40,153 bases of DNA from Sphingomonadales bacterium (GCA_004173185.1 SEFZ01000039.1:1-40153); one strand, 5' to 3'. Counted from the stretch's first letter, positions 16,615 through 24,763 are shown. Program-made: numbers and translations. The notes: generated by a model from the sequence alone, not told the origin.

Positions 16615-17381
16615 TGACAGACACGATTCACAAAATGTCGGCCCGCGACGTCAGCGTCTTCTATGGCGACAAACAGGCCGTGAAGGACGTGTCGATCGAC
16701 ATCGACATGGACAAGGTCACTGCGTTCATCGGGCCTTCGGGCTGCGGCAAATCGACGTTCCTGCGCACGTTCAACCGGATGAACGACACGGTTTCCAGCG
16801 CCCGGGTGACGGGTCTGGTAACGCTGGACGGCGAAGACATTTATTCGCCCGCGATGGACGTGGTCCAGCTGCGCGCCCGCGTTGGCATGGTCTTCCAGAA
16901 GCCGAACCCCTTCCCGAAATCGATCTACGAAAACGTAGCTTATGGCCCGCGTATTCACGGACTGGCCGCATCGCGCCCCGATCTGGACGGCATCGTCGAA
17001 CAGTCGCTGCGCCGCGCGGGCCTGTGGGACGAAGTGAAGGATCGCCTGACCGACAGCGGCACGGCGCTCTCGGGCGGACAGCAGCAGCGTCTGTGCATCG
17101 CACGCGCCATCGCAGTCGATCCCGAAGTCATCCTGATGGACGAACCGGCATCGGCGCTCGATCCGATCGCCACCGCCAAGATCGAGGAACTGATCGGCGA
17201 GCTGCGCGGCCGCTACGCGATCGTCATCGTCACGCATAACATGCAACAGGCCGCGCGCGTCAGCCAGCGCACGGCATTCTTCCACTTGGGCACCCTGGTG
17301 GAGTATGGCGAAACCGATGCAATGTTCACCGCTCCCAAGATGGAGCGGACCAAGGACTATATCACCGGAAGGTACGGCTAA
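16614..17381 (+). CDS. pstB: Phosphate ABC transporter ATP-binding protein
   Basis: A 255-residue ABC ATPase of normal PstB length. Visible motifs are Walker A GPSGCGKST (40-48), the Q-loop region GMVFQKPNPFPKSI, the ABC signature LSGGQQQR, and Walker B with VILMDEPASALDP. It powers phosphate import through PstCA. The ATG at 16614 overlaps the pstA stop (TGATG); a GTG one codon upstream is equally possible. Its stop overlaps the phoU start (TAATG at 17379-17383). Confidence 0.96.
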   Translation: MTDTIHKMSARDVSVFYGDKQAVKDVSIDIDMDKVTAFIGPSGCGKSTFLRTFNRMNDTVSSARVTGLVTLDGEDIYSPAMDVVQLRARVGMVFQKPNPFPKSIYENVAYGPRIHGLAASRPDLDGIVEQSLRRAGLWDEVKDRLTDSGTALSGGQQQRLCIARAIAVDPEVILMDEPASALDPIATAKIEELIGELRGRYAIVIVTHNMQQAARVSQRTAFFHLGTLVEYGETDAMFTAPKMERTKDYITGRYG

Positions 17382-18079
17382 TGGCGGGTGGCCTGGAACA
17401 TACGGTCAAGGCGTTCGACGAGGACATCAAGGAGCTGCGCGGGCTGATCAGCCAGATGGGCGGGCTGGCCGAGCAAGCAATCCATGACGCCATAAAGGCG
17501 CTGTCGCGCGGCGATCTGGCGCTCGCGGATCAGGTCCGCAAGAAAGACAAGGCGATCGACGCGATCGAAGGCGAAGTCGAGCGGCTGGCAGTGCGCGTGA
17601 TCGCGCTGCGCGCCCCGATGGCGGACGATCTGCGCGAAGTGGTGGCGGCCCTCAAGATCGGCGCGGTGATCGAGCGGATCGGCGATTATGCCAAGAACAT
17701 CGCCAAGCGCGTGCCGATGATCCACACCGAAGGTCAGGAACGGATCGAAGCCGTGTCGCTCCTGCCCGCAATGGCGCAGATGGCGAGCGACATGGTCCAT
17801 GACGTGCTCGATGCCTTTTCCGCGCGCGATGCCGAATCTGCCGCCGAAATCGTCGAGCGCGACAATGCCCTCGACGATTTCTATGACAGCATCTTCCGCT
17901 CGCTCGTGACCTTCATGGTCGAGAATCCGCGCACGATCAGCCAGGTCTCGCACCTGTTGTTCGTGGCCAAGAATATCGAGCGGATCGGCGACCATGCGAC
18001 CAACGTGGCCGAGATGGTCTATTTCGCCGCGACCGGCAGCTATCTTGCCGATCGCGAGACGGACAGCGAGGCACTGTGA
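17381..18079 (+). CDS. phoU: Phosphate signalling regulator PhoU
   Basis: A 232-residue all-helical protein with two PhoU repeats (about 20-105 and 120-210). Both repeats carry the acidic/aspartate metal-binding pattern, for example ERIGDYAKNIAKR and ERIGDHATNVAEM. PhoU links the Pst transporter to PhoR and holds the regulon off when phosphate is plentiful. It overlaps pstB by one base and phoB by the GTGATG junction, so transporter, negative regulator and response regulator come from one transcript. Confidence 0.96.
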   Translation: MAGGLEHTVKAFDEDIKELRGLISQMGGLAEQAIHDAIKALSRGDLALADQVRKKDKAIDAIEGEVERLAVRVIALRAPMADDLREVVAALKIGAVIERIGDYAKNIAKRVPMIHTEGQERIEAVSLLPAMAQMASDMVHDVLDAFSARDAESAAEIVERDNALDDFYDSIFRSLVTFMVENPRTISQVSHLLFVAKNIERIGDHATNVAEMVYFAATGSYLADRETDSEAL

Positions 18080-18771
18080 TGGCACGGGTAAAAATGCTTC
18101 TGGTGGAGGATGATCCCGCGATCTCCGAATTGATCACCTATCATTTCAAGCGCGAAGATTATGAGGTCAAGCACACGCCGGATGGCGAAGAAGCGCTGAT
18201 CCTTGCCAAGGAAGCCGCGCCCGATATCGTGCTGCTCGACTGGATGGTTGAGGGGATTTCGGGGATCGAAGTCTGCCGCCGCCTGCGCCGCATGCCCGAG
18301 ACCGCCAACGTGCCGATCATCATGCTCACCGCGCGCGGCGAGGAAGAGGATCGCGTGCGCGGGCTGGAAACCGGCGCCGACGATTACGTCACCAAGCCCT
18401 TCTCCCCGCGCGAACTGGTCGCCCGCGTCGGCGCGGTGCTGCGCCGCGTGCGCCCGGCGCTGGCCGGCGAAGCATTGCTCTATGCCGATATCGAGATGGA
18501 CACGGTGGGCCACAAGGTCCGTCGCGGCGGCGATGTCGTGGCGCTTGGGCCGACGGAGTTCCGGCTTTTGAAGCATTTCCTCGAGCATCCGGGCCATGTC
18601 TTCTCGCGCGAGCGCCTGCTCGACAGCGTCTGGGGCCATGACAGCGATATCGAGAGCCGCACCGTAGACGTGCATATCCGGCGCCTGCGCAAGGCAATCA
18701 ATCTGGGCGATCGGCCGGACATCATCCGCACGGTGCGCTCGGCGGGCTATGCACTGGATAGCGGGCACTGA
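18079..18771 (+). CDS. phoB: Phosphate regulon response regulator
   Basis: A 230-residue OmpR/PhoB-type regulator. The receiver domain (4-118) has the acidic pair Asp11-Asp12, the phosphate-accepting Asp54 (VLLDWM), Thr in MLTARG and Lys in TKPFSP. The C-terminal winged helix (about 130-228) carries the recognition region SRTVDVHIRRLRKAI. It binds PHO boxes such as the one before pstS, which gives positive feedback because phoB is the last gene of that transcript. The ATG at 18079 overlaps the phoU stop; a GTG at 18076 is an alternative. Having phoB at the opposite end from phoR differs from the phoB-phoR pair of enterobacteria. Confidence 0.95.
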   Translation: MARVKMLLVEDDPAISELITYHFKREDYEVKHTPDGEEALILAKEAAPDIVLLDWMVEGISGIEVCRRLRRMPETANVPIIMLTARGEEEDRVRGLETGADDYVTKPFSPRELVARVGAVLRRVRPALAGEALLYADIEMDTVGHKVRRGGDVVALGPTEFRLLKHFLEHPGHVFSRERLLDSVWGHDSDIESRTVDVHIRRLRKAINLGDRPDIIRTVRSAGYALDSGH

Positions 18772-18875
18772 TCGCCCCTTCCCTCTCTGAACGGGAGGGG
18801 ACCAAAGCGGCAGGATTTGACGCTTTCGCTATGACGTCTAGGGATGCGCTGAATGTTTCAGCGGAGGGCATCCCA

Positions 18876-19769
18876 TTGACCATCTCTTTCAAAGACCGTG
18901 TCGCGATCGTCACCGGTGCTGGCGGCGGCCTGGGCCGTGCCTATGCGCTTGAGCTTGCCCGGCGTGGCGCGAAGGTCGTGGTCAACGATCTCGGCGGCTC
19001 GCGCGATGGCACCGGCCATTCCGACGCCGCACTGAAGGTAGTCGAAGAGATCGAGGCTTTGGGCGGCGAAGCGTTTTCGAACGGCGGCAGCGTCACCGAT
19101 TATGCGCAAATGGTCGAGATGGTCGCACAGACCAAGGAGCGCTGGGGCCGCATCGATATCCTGATGAACAATGCCGGGGTGCTGCGCGACAAGAGCTTCG
19201 CGAAGATGGAGCCCGAGGATTTCCGCTTCGTCGTCGATGTCCATCTCAACGGCTCGGCCAATTGCACCAAGGCCGTCTGGGAAACGATGCGTGAGGCCAA
19301 TTACGGCCGCATCCTGATGACCGCGTCTTCGACAGGTCTGTACGGTAATTTCGGGCAGGCGAATTATGGCGCGGCCAAGCTGGGCCTCGCGGGCCTGACC
19401 AAGACGCTCCATCTCGAAGGCGCGAAATACGGCATCAAGGTCAACACCATCGCGCCGGTCGCGGGCACCCGCATGACCGAAGACATTTTCCCCGAGGAAG
19501 CCTTCAAGGCCTTCGCGCCGGAGAACGTCGCCCCGGCCGCTTTGTACCTCGTGAGCGAGGACGCGCCGACCAACATGATCATCGGCGCGGGCGCGGGCGT
19601 GGTCCATGCCGCTTATGTGACGATGACTCAGGGCGCGAAGCTGACCGAACCGACCGTCGAGGCGGTCGCGGCGCAATGGGCCGAGATCATTGACCGCGCT
19701 GGCGAGACCGTGCCCAATTCGGGTGCTGAACAGTCGATGCGGATCATGGCGCTGCTTCAAAAGGGCTGA
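18876..19769 (+). CDS. SDR family oxidoreductase, 3-hydroxyacyl-CoA dehydrogenase-like
   Basis: A 297-residue short-chain dehydrogenase. The NAD(P)-binding motif is TGAGGGLG (13-20), the NNAG motif follows, and the catalytic Ser...Tyr-x3-Lys is seen in TASSTGLYGNFGQANYGAAK. The opening and the VNDLGGSRDGTG segment resemble the dehydrogenase part of peroxisomal multifunctional enzyme type 2, so a (3R)-hydroxyacyl-CoA dehydrogenase in fatty-acid degradation is plausible. The extended C-terminus (about 45 residues past the fold) fits that group. The start is taken as TTG at 18876, with GGAGGG seven bases upstream; an ATG at 18831 lacks such a site. It stands alone, 104 bases after phoB. Confidence 0.88.
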   Translation: MTISFKDRVAIVTGAGGGLGRAYALELARRGAKVVVNDLGGSRDGTGHSDAALKVVEEIEALGGEAFSNGGSVTDYAQMVEMVAQTKERWGRIDILMNNAGVLRDKSFAKMEPEDFRFVVDVHLNGSANCTKAVWETMREANYGRILMTASSTGLYGNFGQANYGAAKLGLAGLTKTLHLEGAKYGIKVNTIAPVAGTRMTEDIFPEEAFKAFAPENVAPAALYLVSEDAPTNMIIGAGAGVVHAAYVTMTQGAKLTEPTVEAVAAQWAEIIDRAGETVPNSGAEQSMRIMALLQKG

Positions 19770-19840
19770 ACCGGCGTCTTGCCGTATTGCCTCGCTAATA
19801 CACCCATGCTATTCCTCTCCACACAGGAGGAGGATTGCCC

Positions 19841-20539
19841 ATGTATAGCGAAATAGATCTCGCGAACGCTGTGGAGGCCGGGGTACTTAGCCCCGAGGCC
19901 GCCAACGCGTTTCGCAACCATGTCGCGGAGGGCCGTTCGGCGCCTGCGGTGGACGAGGAGCATTTCCGCCTCCTCACCGGTTTCAACGACATCTTCGTCT
20001 CGATTGCAGCGGCGTTGATCCTGGTCGCGGTCGGCTGGATCGGCTTCTATATCGGATCGAAGGCAGTCGGCTTCGACCATGGCTTCGAAGGTCCGCGCCA
20101 GGCCGGCACGTCGATTGCCATTGCGGGGGGCGCAGTTGCGATCACGAGCTGGCTGCTCGCCGAATATTTCACCCGCCAGCGCCGCATGGCCCTGCCGAGC
20201 ATCCTGCTGCTGCTGGGCTTCACCGGCGGCGTCTTCGCATGCATCGGCGCGATCTTCGCGGCAAACGCACCGTGGCTGGTTGAGCAGCTGAACCTGACCA
20301 CCGAAATGCAGCACCGCCAGTTGGCGGGCGGCGCGTCGATCGTCATCGGTGTCGTCACCGCGGTTGCGGCGTGGATGCACTGGCGGCGCTTCATGGTGCC
20401 GATCACGGTTGCCGTTGGCGCGATGGCGCTGGTCAGCGTTGCAGTGGGCGCGATCATGGCGATGATCCCCGGCGCGCAGGATTCGATCAACCCGATCCTG
20501 CTGGTCGCGGGCGTTCTCGTCTTCGCACTTGGGACATGA
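19841..20539 (+). CDS. Polytopic membrane protein of unknown function (first part)
   Basis: A 232-residue protein with a short soluble N-terminus (about 45 residues) and six predicted membrane segments, such as VSIAAALILVAVGWIGFYIG and MVPITVAVGAMALVSVAVGA. No catalytic motif is seen. A strong ribosome binding site (AGGAGGAGG) precedes the ATG at 19841. The stop at 20539 overlaps the next ATG in an ATGA. In related sphingomonad proteins, as I recall them, this domain runs directly into the sequence encoded by the next frame, so the break may be a frameshift rather than a gene boundary. Confidence 0.8.
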   Translation: MYSEIDLANAVEAGVLSPEAANAFRNHVAEGRSAPAVDEEHFRLLTGFNDIFVSIAAALILVAVGWIGFYIGSKAVGFDHGFEGPRQAGTSIAIAGGAVAITSWLLAEYFTRQRRMALPSILLLLGFTGGVFACIGAIFAANAPWLVEQLNLTTEMQHRQLAGGASIVIGVVTAVAAWMHWRRFMVPITVAVGAMALVSVAVGAIMAMIPGAQDSINPILLVAGVLVFALGT

Positions 20540-20952
20540 GCGACCGCGAGCGCCGCACCCGCCGCAGCGACGTGGCGTTCTGGCTGCATCTCGCCGCCGC
20601 ACCGCTGATCGCGCATCCGATCTTCCACATGCTCGGCGTGTTCGACGGCGACGTCAGCGTACCGATGGCCGCCGTGGTGCTCGGCCTCTACGTCGTCTTC
20701 GGCTGCATCGCACTGGCAGTCGACCGCCGCGCGCTGCTCGTCTCGAGCCTCGTTTATGTGCTTTGGGCGATGTACGCCTTGTTCGAGCAATCGGGCGCAG
20801 TCGAACTGGCGGCGGCGCTCACCGCTCTGGTGATCGGCTCGGCGCTGCTCACCCTCTCCGCTTTCTGGCAGCCGATGCGCCGCTCGGTGGTCGGGATGCT
20901 GGGCAATTTCGGCGATCGCCTGCCGCCGACGCAGATCGTCGCGATGGCCTGA
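20536..20952 (+). CDS. Membrane protein of unknown function (second part)
   Basis: A 138-residue protein that opens with MSDRERRTRRSDVAFWLHL and then has four predicted membrane segments up to about residue 115, with a polar tail. The opening looks like a linker from inside a larger membrane protein rather than a natural N-terminus. No ribosome binding site is apparent, so translation would depend on coupling to the preceding gene through the ATGA at 20536-20539. Either two coupled subunits or one gene broken by a small indel near 20525-20535. A strong terminator follows 22 bases after the stop. Confidence 0.72.
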   Translation: MSDRERRTRRSDVAFWLHLAAAPLIAHPIFHMLGVFDGDVSVPMAAVVLGLYVVFGCIALAVDRRALLVSSLVYVLWAMYALFEQSGAVELAAALTALVIGSALLTLSAFWQPMRRSVVGMLGNFGDRLPPTQIVAMA

Positions 20953-20973
20953 GGCTTTCGCGCTGCATGAAAG

Positions 20974-21009
20974 AAAAGGCCCGGGAGGCGACTCCCGGGC
21001 CTTTTTCTT
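20974..21009 (+). terminator. Strong rho-independent terminator
   Basis: A perfect 14-bp stem (AAAAGGCCCGGGAG at 20974-20987 with CTCCCGGGCCTTTT at 20992-21005) closed by a GCGA tetraloop of the stable GNRA type, followed by TCTT. It ends the transcript of the two membrane-protein frames. Confidence 0.95.
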
Positions 21010-21020
21010 GTCCGGTCGCG

Positions 21021-21040
21021 GAGAGAGAGAGAGAGAGAGA
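21021..21040. repeat. (GA)10 microsatellite
   Basis: Ten uninterrupted GA units between the terminator and an intergenic inverted-repeat element. It is outside any gene, so slippage would not change a protein. Confidence 0.95.
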
Positions 21041-21041
21041 T

Positions 21042-21181
21042 TTGTTCACGCGGAGACGCGGAGGACGCGGAGAGTCTGTGTGGTCAAAATCGCCGCCAAA
21101 TCAGCGACAGTCTTTCCGGACACGAATAACTGTGGATACGCGCTCCGCGCACCTGTCATTTCCGCGCCTCCGCGTGAACAA
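21042..21181. repeat. 140-bp intergenic element with 22-bp terminal inverted repeats
   Basis: The ends TTGTTCACGCGGAGACGCGG (21042-21061, two more bases pair) and 21160-21181 are inverted copies matching at 20 of 22 positions. Next to the left end the unit ACGCGGAG is iterated three times. The interior has no open frame of interest. The form suggests a MITE-like or REP-like dispersed element; similar CGCGGAG-rich intergenic repeats are known to me from other bacteria, but no second copy is in this window. Confidence 0.65.
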
Positions 21182-21193
21182 CGCTTCTATCTT

Positions 21194-21532
21194 CTATTGA
21201 TCGACCAGCTTCATCAGCCGCCGCTCGACCGGGGCCAGCACCGGCCCTAACTCGTGCCCGCGTTTCAACACCATGCCCTGTTCGCCCACCAGAGCCCACA
21301 TGCCCTGACGATTGCGCAGCGCCGGGCGCTTTTCGACGCGGAACTCGGGGCGTTCGGCTGAGCGGCGAAAGGCAGCGAAGACGGCGGCGTCGTTGTCGAA
21401 CTGCATCGCATAATCCTTCCAATGCCCCGCGGCGACCATGCGGCCGTAGAGATCGAGAATGCGGGTCAGCTCCAGCCGCTCGAAGCCGACCTGCGAGGGG
21501 CGGCCTATCGTTAGCGGGGTTACCGTTCCCAT
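21194..21532 (-). CDS. DUF2794 domain-containing protein
   Basis: A 112-residue soluble protein with the DUF2794 pattern of alphaproteobacteria: ELTRILDLYGRMVAAGHWKDYAMQF in the first half and RPEFRVEKRPALRNRQGMWALV followed by MVLKRGHEL in the second. The function of the family is unknown. Its ATG follows the cysE stop with no gap (TAA-ATG at 21535-21530), so the two are co-translated and it may be expressed with cysteine synthesis. It is the last gene of that unit, before the repeat element. Confidence 0.9.
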   Translation of the reverse strand: MGTVTPLTIGRPSQVGFERLELTRILDLYGRMVAAGHWKDYAMQFDNDAAVFAAFRRSAERPEFRVEKRPALRNRQGMWALVGEQGMVLKRGHELGPVLAPVERRLMKLVDQ

Positions 21533-22213
21533 TTACGCACGATCGCGATGGACCTCACGCTCAGCCATCAGCTCGTCGAGCCGCTTGCGCATCGTCTCAA
21601 GCTCGCAGCGCATGATTTCGAGCTTCTGGGTCGCCGGGTCGAACATCTCGCTGCACGGCGTACCATAAGGCATGAAACCGGGCTGGGCGATCTGGGACTC
21701 GATGAGCGTCGCCTTGGCCGGGATGCCGACCATCGTCGCGCCGGGGACGACATCCTTGGTCACCACCGCGTTCGCGCCGATCCGCGAGCGCTCGCCCACC
21801 GTGATCGGCCCGAGCACTTGCGCGCCCGATCCGATGATAACGCCGTCGCGCAGCGTCGGGTGGCGCTTTCCGGCCACCCCATTGTCCGGGCTGGTGCCGC
21901 CCAGCGTGACGCATTGATAGATCGTCACGTCATCGCCGATCTGGGCCGTCTCGCCGATCACGACGAAACCATGGTCGATGAAGAAATTGCGGCCGATCGT
22001 GGCACCCGGATGGATGTCGATCGCGGTTACCCAGCGCGACCAGTGATTGACCAGTCGGGCCAGGAAAAACCAGCGCGCCTTGAACAAACGGTGCGCGATC
22101 CGGTGATAGGCAACCGCCCACACGCCCGGATAGAGCAGGATTTCAGCACGGCTACGCGGCGCGGGATCGCGCGCACGGATCGAATCGAGATACGCATTCA
22201 GACGACGGAACAT
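21533..22213 (-). CDS. cysE: Serine O-acetyltransferase (EpsC type)
   Basis: A 226-residue enzyme that acetylates serine with acetyl-CoA, the first step of cysteine synthesis. The N-terminal helical part is short, as in the EpsC subfamily. The left-handed beta-helix (about 65-165) is clear, with IDIHPGATIGRNFFIDHG, the catalytic His region, and TLGGTS. The C-terminal 50 residues form a charged probable coiled coil (LEIMRCELETMRKRLDELMA) that usual CysE lacks. It is divergent from a TauE/SafE sulfur-type exporter and directly followed by the DUF2794 gene. Confidence 0.95.
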   Translation of the reverse strand: MFRRLNAYLDSIRARDPAPRSRAEILLYPGVWAVAYHRIAHRLFKARWFFLARLVNHWSRWVTAIDIHPGATIGRNFFIDHGFVVIGETAQIGDDVTIYQCVTLGGTSPDNGVAGKRHPTLRDGVIIGSGAQVLGPITVGERSRIGANAVVTKDVVPGATMVGIPAKATLIESQIAQPGFMPYGTPCSEMFDPATQKLEIMRCELETMRKRLDELMAEREVHRDRA

Positions 22214-22275
22214 GGCCGGTTCCCCTTTGAGGGCCTTTATTTAGTACTGGATCGAACCGATTTCCAGAACACCCC

Positions 22276-22294
22276 GTCCCGGGCTTGTCCCGAC
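22276..22294. repeat. REP-like hairpin with CTTGT loop (degenerate copy)
   Basis: CGGG-CTTGT-CCCG lies at 22280-22292, with imperfect flanks. It has the same stem-CTTGT-stem design as the hairpin at 23176-23194, so the two flank the TauE/SafE gene. I recall this hairpin type as a frequent dispersed intergenic repeat in sphingomonads. Confidence 0.55.
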
Positions 22295-22367
22295 TAAACA
22301 CGATGTGTCTTGTCGGAATTGAGGCTGACCGCCATTTCGGGGCCGTCACTATATGAGATGCGACTGA

Positions 22368-23126
22368 ATGATTTTGGGTATCGAGCTTGCGGATCTGTTG
22401 CCGTTCATCCTGATCGGCTTCGCGGCGCAGATGGTGGATGGCGCGCTCGGCATGGCGTTCGGCGTCATTTCCAACACATTGTTGCTCAGCATGGGCGTGC
22501 CGCCTGCGGCCGCCTCTGCGGGCGTGCACACGGTCGAGACCTTCACCACGGCGGTCTCGGGCATCAGCCATGCGCTCCACAAGAATGTGAACTGGAAGCT
22601 GTTTTTCCGGTTGATGATTCCCGGCGTGATCGGCGGCGTGCTCGGCGCTTATGTCCTGTCGAACATCCATGCCGACACTGCGCGCCCCTTCATCCTCGCA
22701 TATCTTACCGGCATCGGCCTGTATCTGCTGTGGCGCAGCCGGCATTATCCGCCGAAGGAAAAGGCACCGAAGATCGTCGAGCCTCTGGGGCTTGTCGGCG
22801 GTTTCCTCGATGCGGCGGGCGGCGGCGGCTGGGGTCCGGTCGTGACCAGCAATCTCCTCGTGCAAGGCGGCAGCCCGCGCGAGACGATCGGCACCGTCAA
22901 CACGGCCGAATTCTTCCTGACCGCTACGATCTCGGCGACCTTCATCACGCAGTTGGGCTGGGAAGCATTCACGCTCGCCACAGTCGGCCTGCTGATCGGC
23001 GGCGTGATCGCGGCACCCTTTGGCGCGCTGCTCGCCAAGCGGGTGGAAGCCAAGACGCTGATGCTGATGGTCGGCATCGTGCTGACCGCGACCAGCATCT
23101 ACGGCCTCTACCGGGCCTTCGCTTAA
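22368..23126 (+). CDS. Sulfite exporter TauE/SafE family membrane protein
   Basis: A 252-residue membrane protein with about eight predicted transmembrane segments in the two-fold repeat of the TauE/SafE family. The N-terminal half has the conserved FAAQMVDGALGMAFG turn (18-32), mirrored in the second half by GGFLDAAGGGGWGPVVTS. Family members export or import sulfite, sulfonates and other small organic acids. Being divergent from cysE makes a link with sulfur metabolism attractive, but the substrate is not shown by the sequence. It stands alone, flanked on both sides by REP-like hairpins. Confidence 0.92.
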   Translation: MILGIELADLLPFILIGFAAQMVDGALGMAFGVISNTLLLSMGVPPAAASAGVHTVETFTTAVSGISHALHKNVNWKLFFRLMIPGVIGGVLGAYVLSNIHADTARPFILAYLTGIGLYLLWRSRHYPPKEKAPKIVEPLGLVGGFLDAAGGGGWGPVVTSNLLVQGGSPRETIGTVNTAEFFLTATISATFITQLGWEAFTLATVGLLIGGVIAAPFGALLAKRVEAKTLMLMVGIVLTATSIYGLYRAFA

Positions 23127-23175
23127 CCCTCGGCTCCCGACCCTCTACCTCCCGTTCGCCAGTGGAGGGTTGAGG

Positions 23176-23194
23176 CCCTGAAACAAGTTCAGGG
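23176..23194. repeat. REP-like hairpin with CTTGT loop
   Basis: A perfect 7-bp stem, CCCTGAA-ACAAG-TTCAGGG; on the other strand the loop reads CTTGT. A second, imperfect hairpin (ACCCTC...GAGGGT, about 23140-23170) sits next to it. It lies between the convergent TauE/SafE and EamA genes and may also slow transcription there. Confidence 0.7.
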
Positions 23195-23203
23195 TAGAAC
23201 GGC

Positions 23204-24085
23204 CTAGACCGAGCGCTTAACCGGCAGGCGGCGCGAATGGAGCGCGACCGCAGCGCCCGCCGCCGCGATGATGGCCATGCCAATCAGGCTCAAGCGATCG
23301 GGCATATGGCCGAATACGATCCAGCCGAGCAGCCCCGCCCATAGCAATTGCAAGTAATTGACCGGCGCAAGCACGGACGCGGGCGCGTCGCGATAGGCGG
23401 CGGTGATCAGATAATGGCCCAGCCCGCCATAAACGCCCAGGCTGCAGAGCAGCAAAGTCTCGAACGCATCCGGCACGCGCGCGCCGAGGAACCATGGCGC
23501 GGCGAGGCCGAACAGGATCGAACCGACCAGCGCCGTGTAAAACAGCAACGCGATCGTCCGCTCGCTGGCGACCAGCACGCGCGAAAGAATCTGATAACCC
23601 GCAGCTGCGCCTACCCCAAGCAACGCGCAGGCCACGCCGACGGGATCGAGCCCGCTTCCCGGGCGTGCGATCAGCAGCACGCCACCGAACCCGGCCAGCG
23701 CCGCACCCCAGCCGACAATGCCTGCGCGCTCGCCCAATAAGGGGCCCGCGACCAGCACCACGAGCATCGGCGCGAGGAAGTTGATCGCCGTGGTCTCGGC
23801 CACAGGCATGCGCTGGAGCGCAAAGCCGACAAGCAACGAAGACGCCGCGAGACATAGAGCGCGGACCACGACCAGGCCGGTGCGCTGGGTCTCGATCAGT
23901 TCCTTGCCATAGCGCGGCGCGAGCAGCGCGCTCATCAGCAAAAGGTTTCCGATGTAGCGCGCCGCGACGACCAAAGGCACATCGTAGCGCGACACCAGAT
24001 ATTTGGCGGTCGTGTCCATGCACGCGAACAGCAGGACGCCGAGCGTGAAGAGCAATATGCCGCGAAGGGGATTGGGTGCGGTCAT
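23204..24085 (-). CDS. DMT family transporter (two EamA domains)
   Basis: A 293-residue inner-membrane protein with about ten transmembrane segments in two EamA repeats (about 8-140 and 150-285). The opening LRGILLFTLGVLLFACMDTTAKYL and the VAETTAINFLAPMLVVLVAGPLLGE region are typical of drug/metabolite exporters. The substrate cannot be predicted. It is convergent with the TauE/SafE gene, with REP-like hairpins between, and lies 45 bases upstream of nothing on its own strand except the ahpD stop, so it might be reached by read-through from ahpCD. Confidence 0.92.
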   Translation of the reverse strand: MTAPNPLRGILLFTLGVLLFACMDTTAKYLVSRYDVPLVVAARYIGNLLLMSALLAPRYGKELIETQRTGLVVVRALCLAASSLLVGFALQRMPVAETTAINFLAPMLVVLVAGPLLGERAGIVGWGAALAGFGGVLLIARPGSGLDPVGVACALLGVGAAAGYQILSRVLVASERTIALLFYTALVGSILFGLAAPWFLGARVPDAFETLLLCSLGVYGGLGHYLITAAYRDAPASVLAPVNYLQLLWAGLLGWIVFGHMPDRLSLIGMAIIAAAGAAVALHSRRLPVKRSV

Positions 24086-24130
24086 CAGACCGCACCTATG
24101 TCCCGGCGCTCCGCTACGCCAGCTTGGATA

Positions 24131-24652
24131 TCAGACGATGGCGGAATGCACCGTGGCGGCGGCCTGGATCACGGCGCCGAAGCGAACCGAATCCTGAATG
24201 ACCTGTGCCGGCACCGCATGCTGCTTGAGCACCTTTTCGTGCGAATCGATGCACATGCCGCAGCCGTTCATCGCGCTGACTGCGAGGCTGAACAGCTCGA
24301 AATCGGCCTTGTCGATGCCCGGAGCGCCGATCACGTTCATGCGCAGGCGAGCCGGCATGTTGAGATATTCCTTGTTCTCGGCAAGGTGGGCAAAGCGGTA
24401 ATAGACGTTGTTCATCGCCATCACGGCGGCAGCGGCGCGGGCTGCGGTAGCGGCCTCGTCGCTGAGCTTGCCGGCGACTTCGGCCTCAGCCGCATCGACA
24501 ATCGGCTTATAGCCGGTGCCGTGCGCGCAGGCGAGGATCAGGCCGTATTTGCGCTGGTCGCCAAGCGTCTGGTCATTGACCAGGCTGCCGACGTTGAGGC
24601 GGATATCCTTGGCAAAATCGGGAAGGCTTTCGGCGAAGGTCTTGAGCGACAT
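24131..24652 (-). CDS. ahpD: Alkyl hydroperoxide reductase D (AhpD)
   Basis: A 173-residue AhpD of the AhpD/CMD family. The redox motif is GCGMCIDSHEK, with Cys131, Cys134 and His138 as the active-site set. AhpD passes electrons to AhpC, the peroxiredoxin encoded just upstream, in place of AhpF. The ATG at 24652 is chosen over one seven codons earlier because AAAGGA lies nine bases before it. The gene follows ahpC by 111 bases; the spacer holds a GC-rich stretch but no clear terminator. The pair is probably under OxyR control. Confidence 0.95.
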   Translation of the reverse strand: MSLKTFAESLPDFAKDIRLNVGSLVNDQTLGDQRKYGLILACAHGTGYKPIVDAAEAEVAGKLSDEAATAARAAAAVMAMNNVYYRFAHLAENKEYLNMPARLRMNVIGAPGIDKADFELFSLAVSAMNGCGMCIDSHEKVLKQHAVPAQVIQDSVRFGAVIQAAATVHSAIV

Positions 24653-24763
24653 GGGAAGTGTCCTTTTATGCAAACGGCACCACGCTGGGGGCAGCGTGAT
24701 GCCGTCTGTTTGGCGCGGAGCACAAAGGGGGGAGGAGACCCCGCGCCGGGAGGAAGGTTTGGC

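Noticed and set aside
21021..21063. CRISPR-like array from repeated GA and CGCGGAG units
   Set aside because: Units are contiguous, far too short and lack spacers; no cas genes are present.
21150..21160. A CTGTCAT sequence inside the 140-bp repeat as a second PHO box
   Set aside because: There is no second half-site at 11-base spacing and no phosphate gene next to it.
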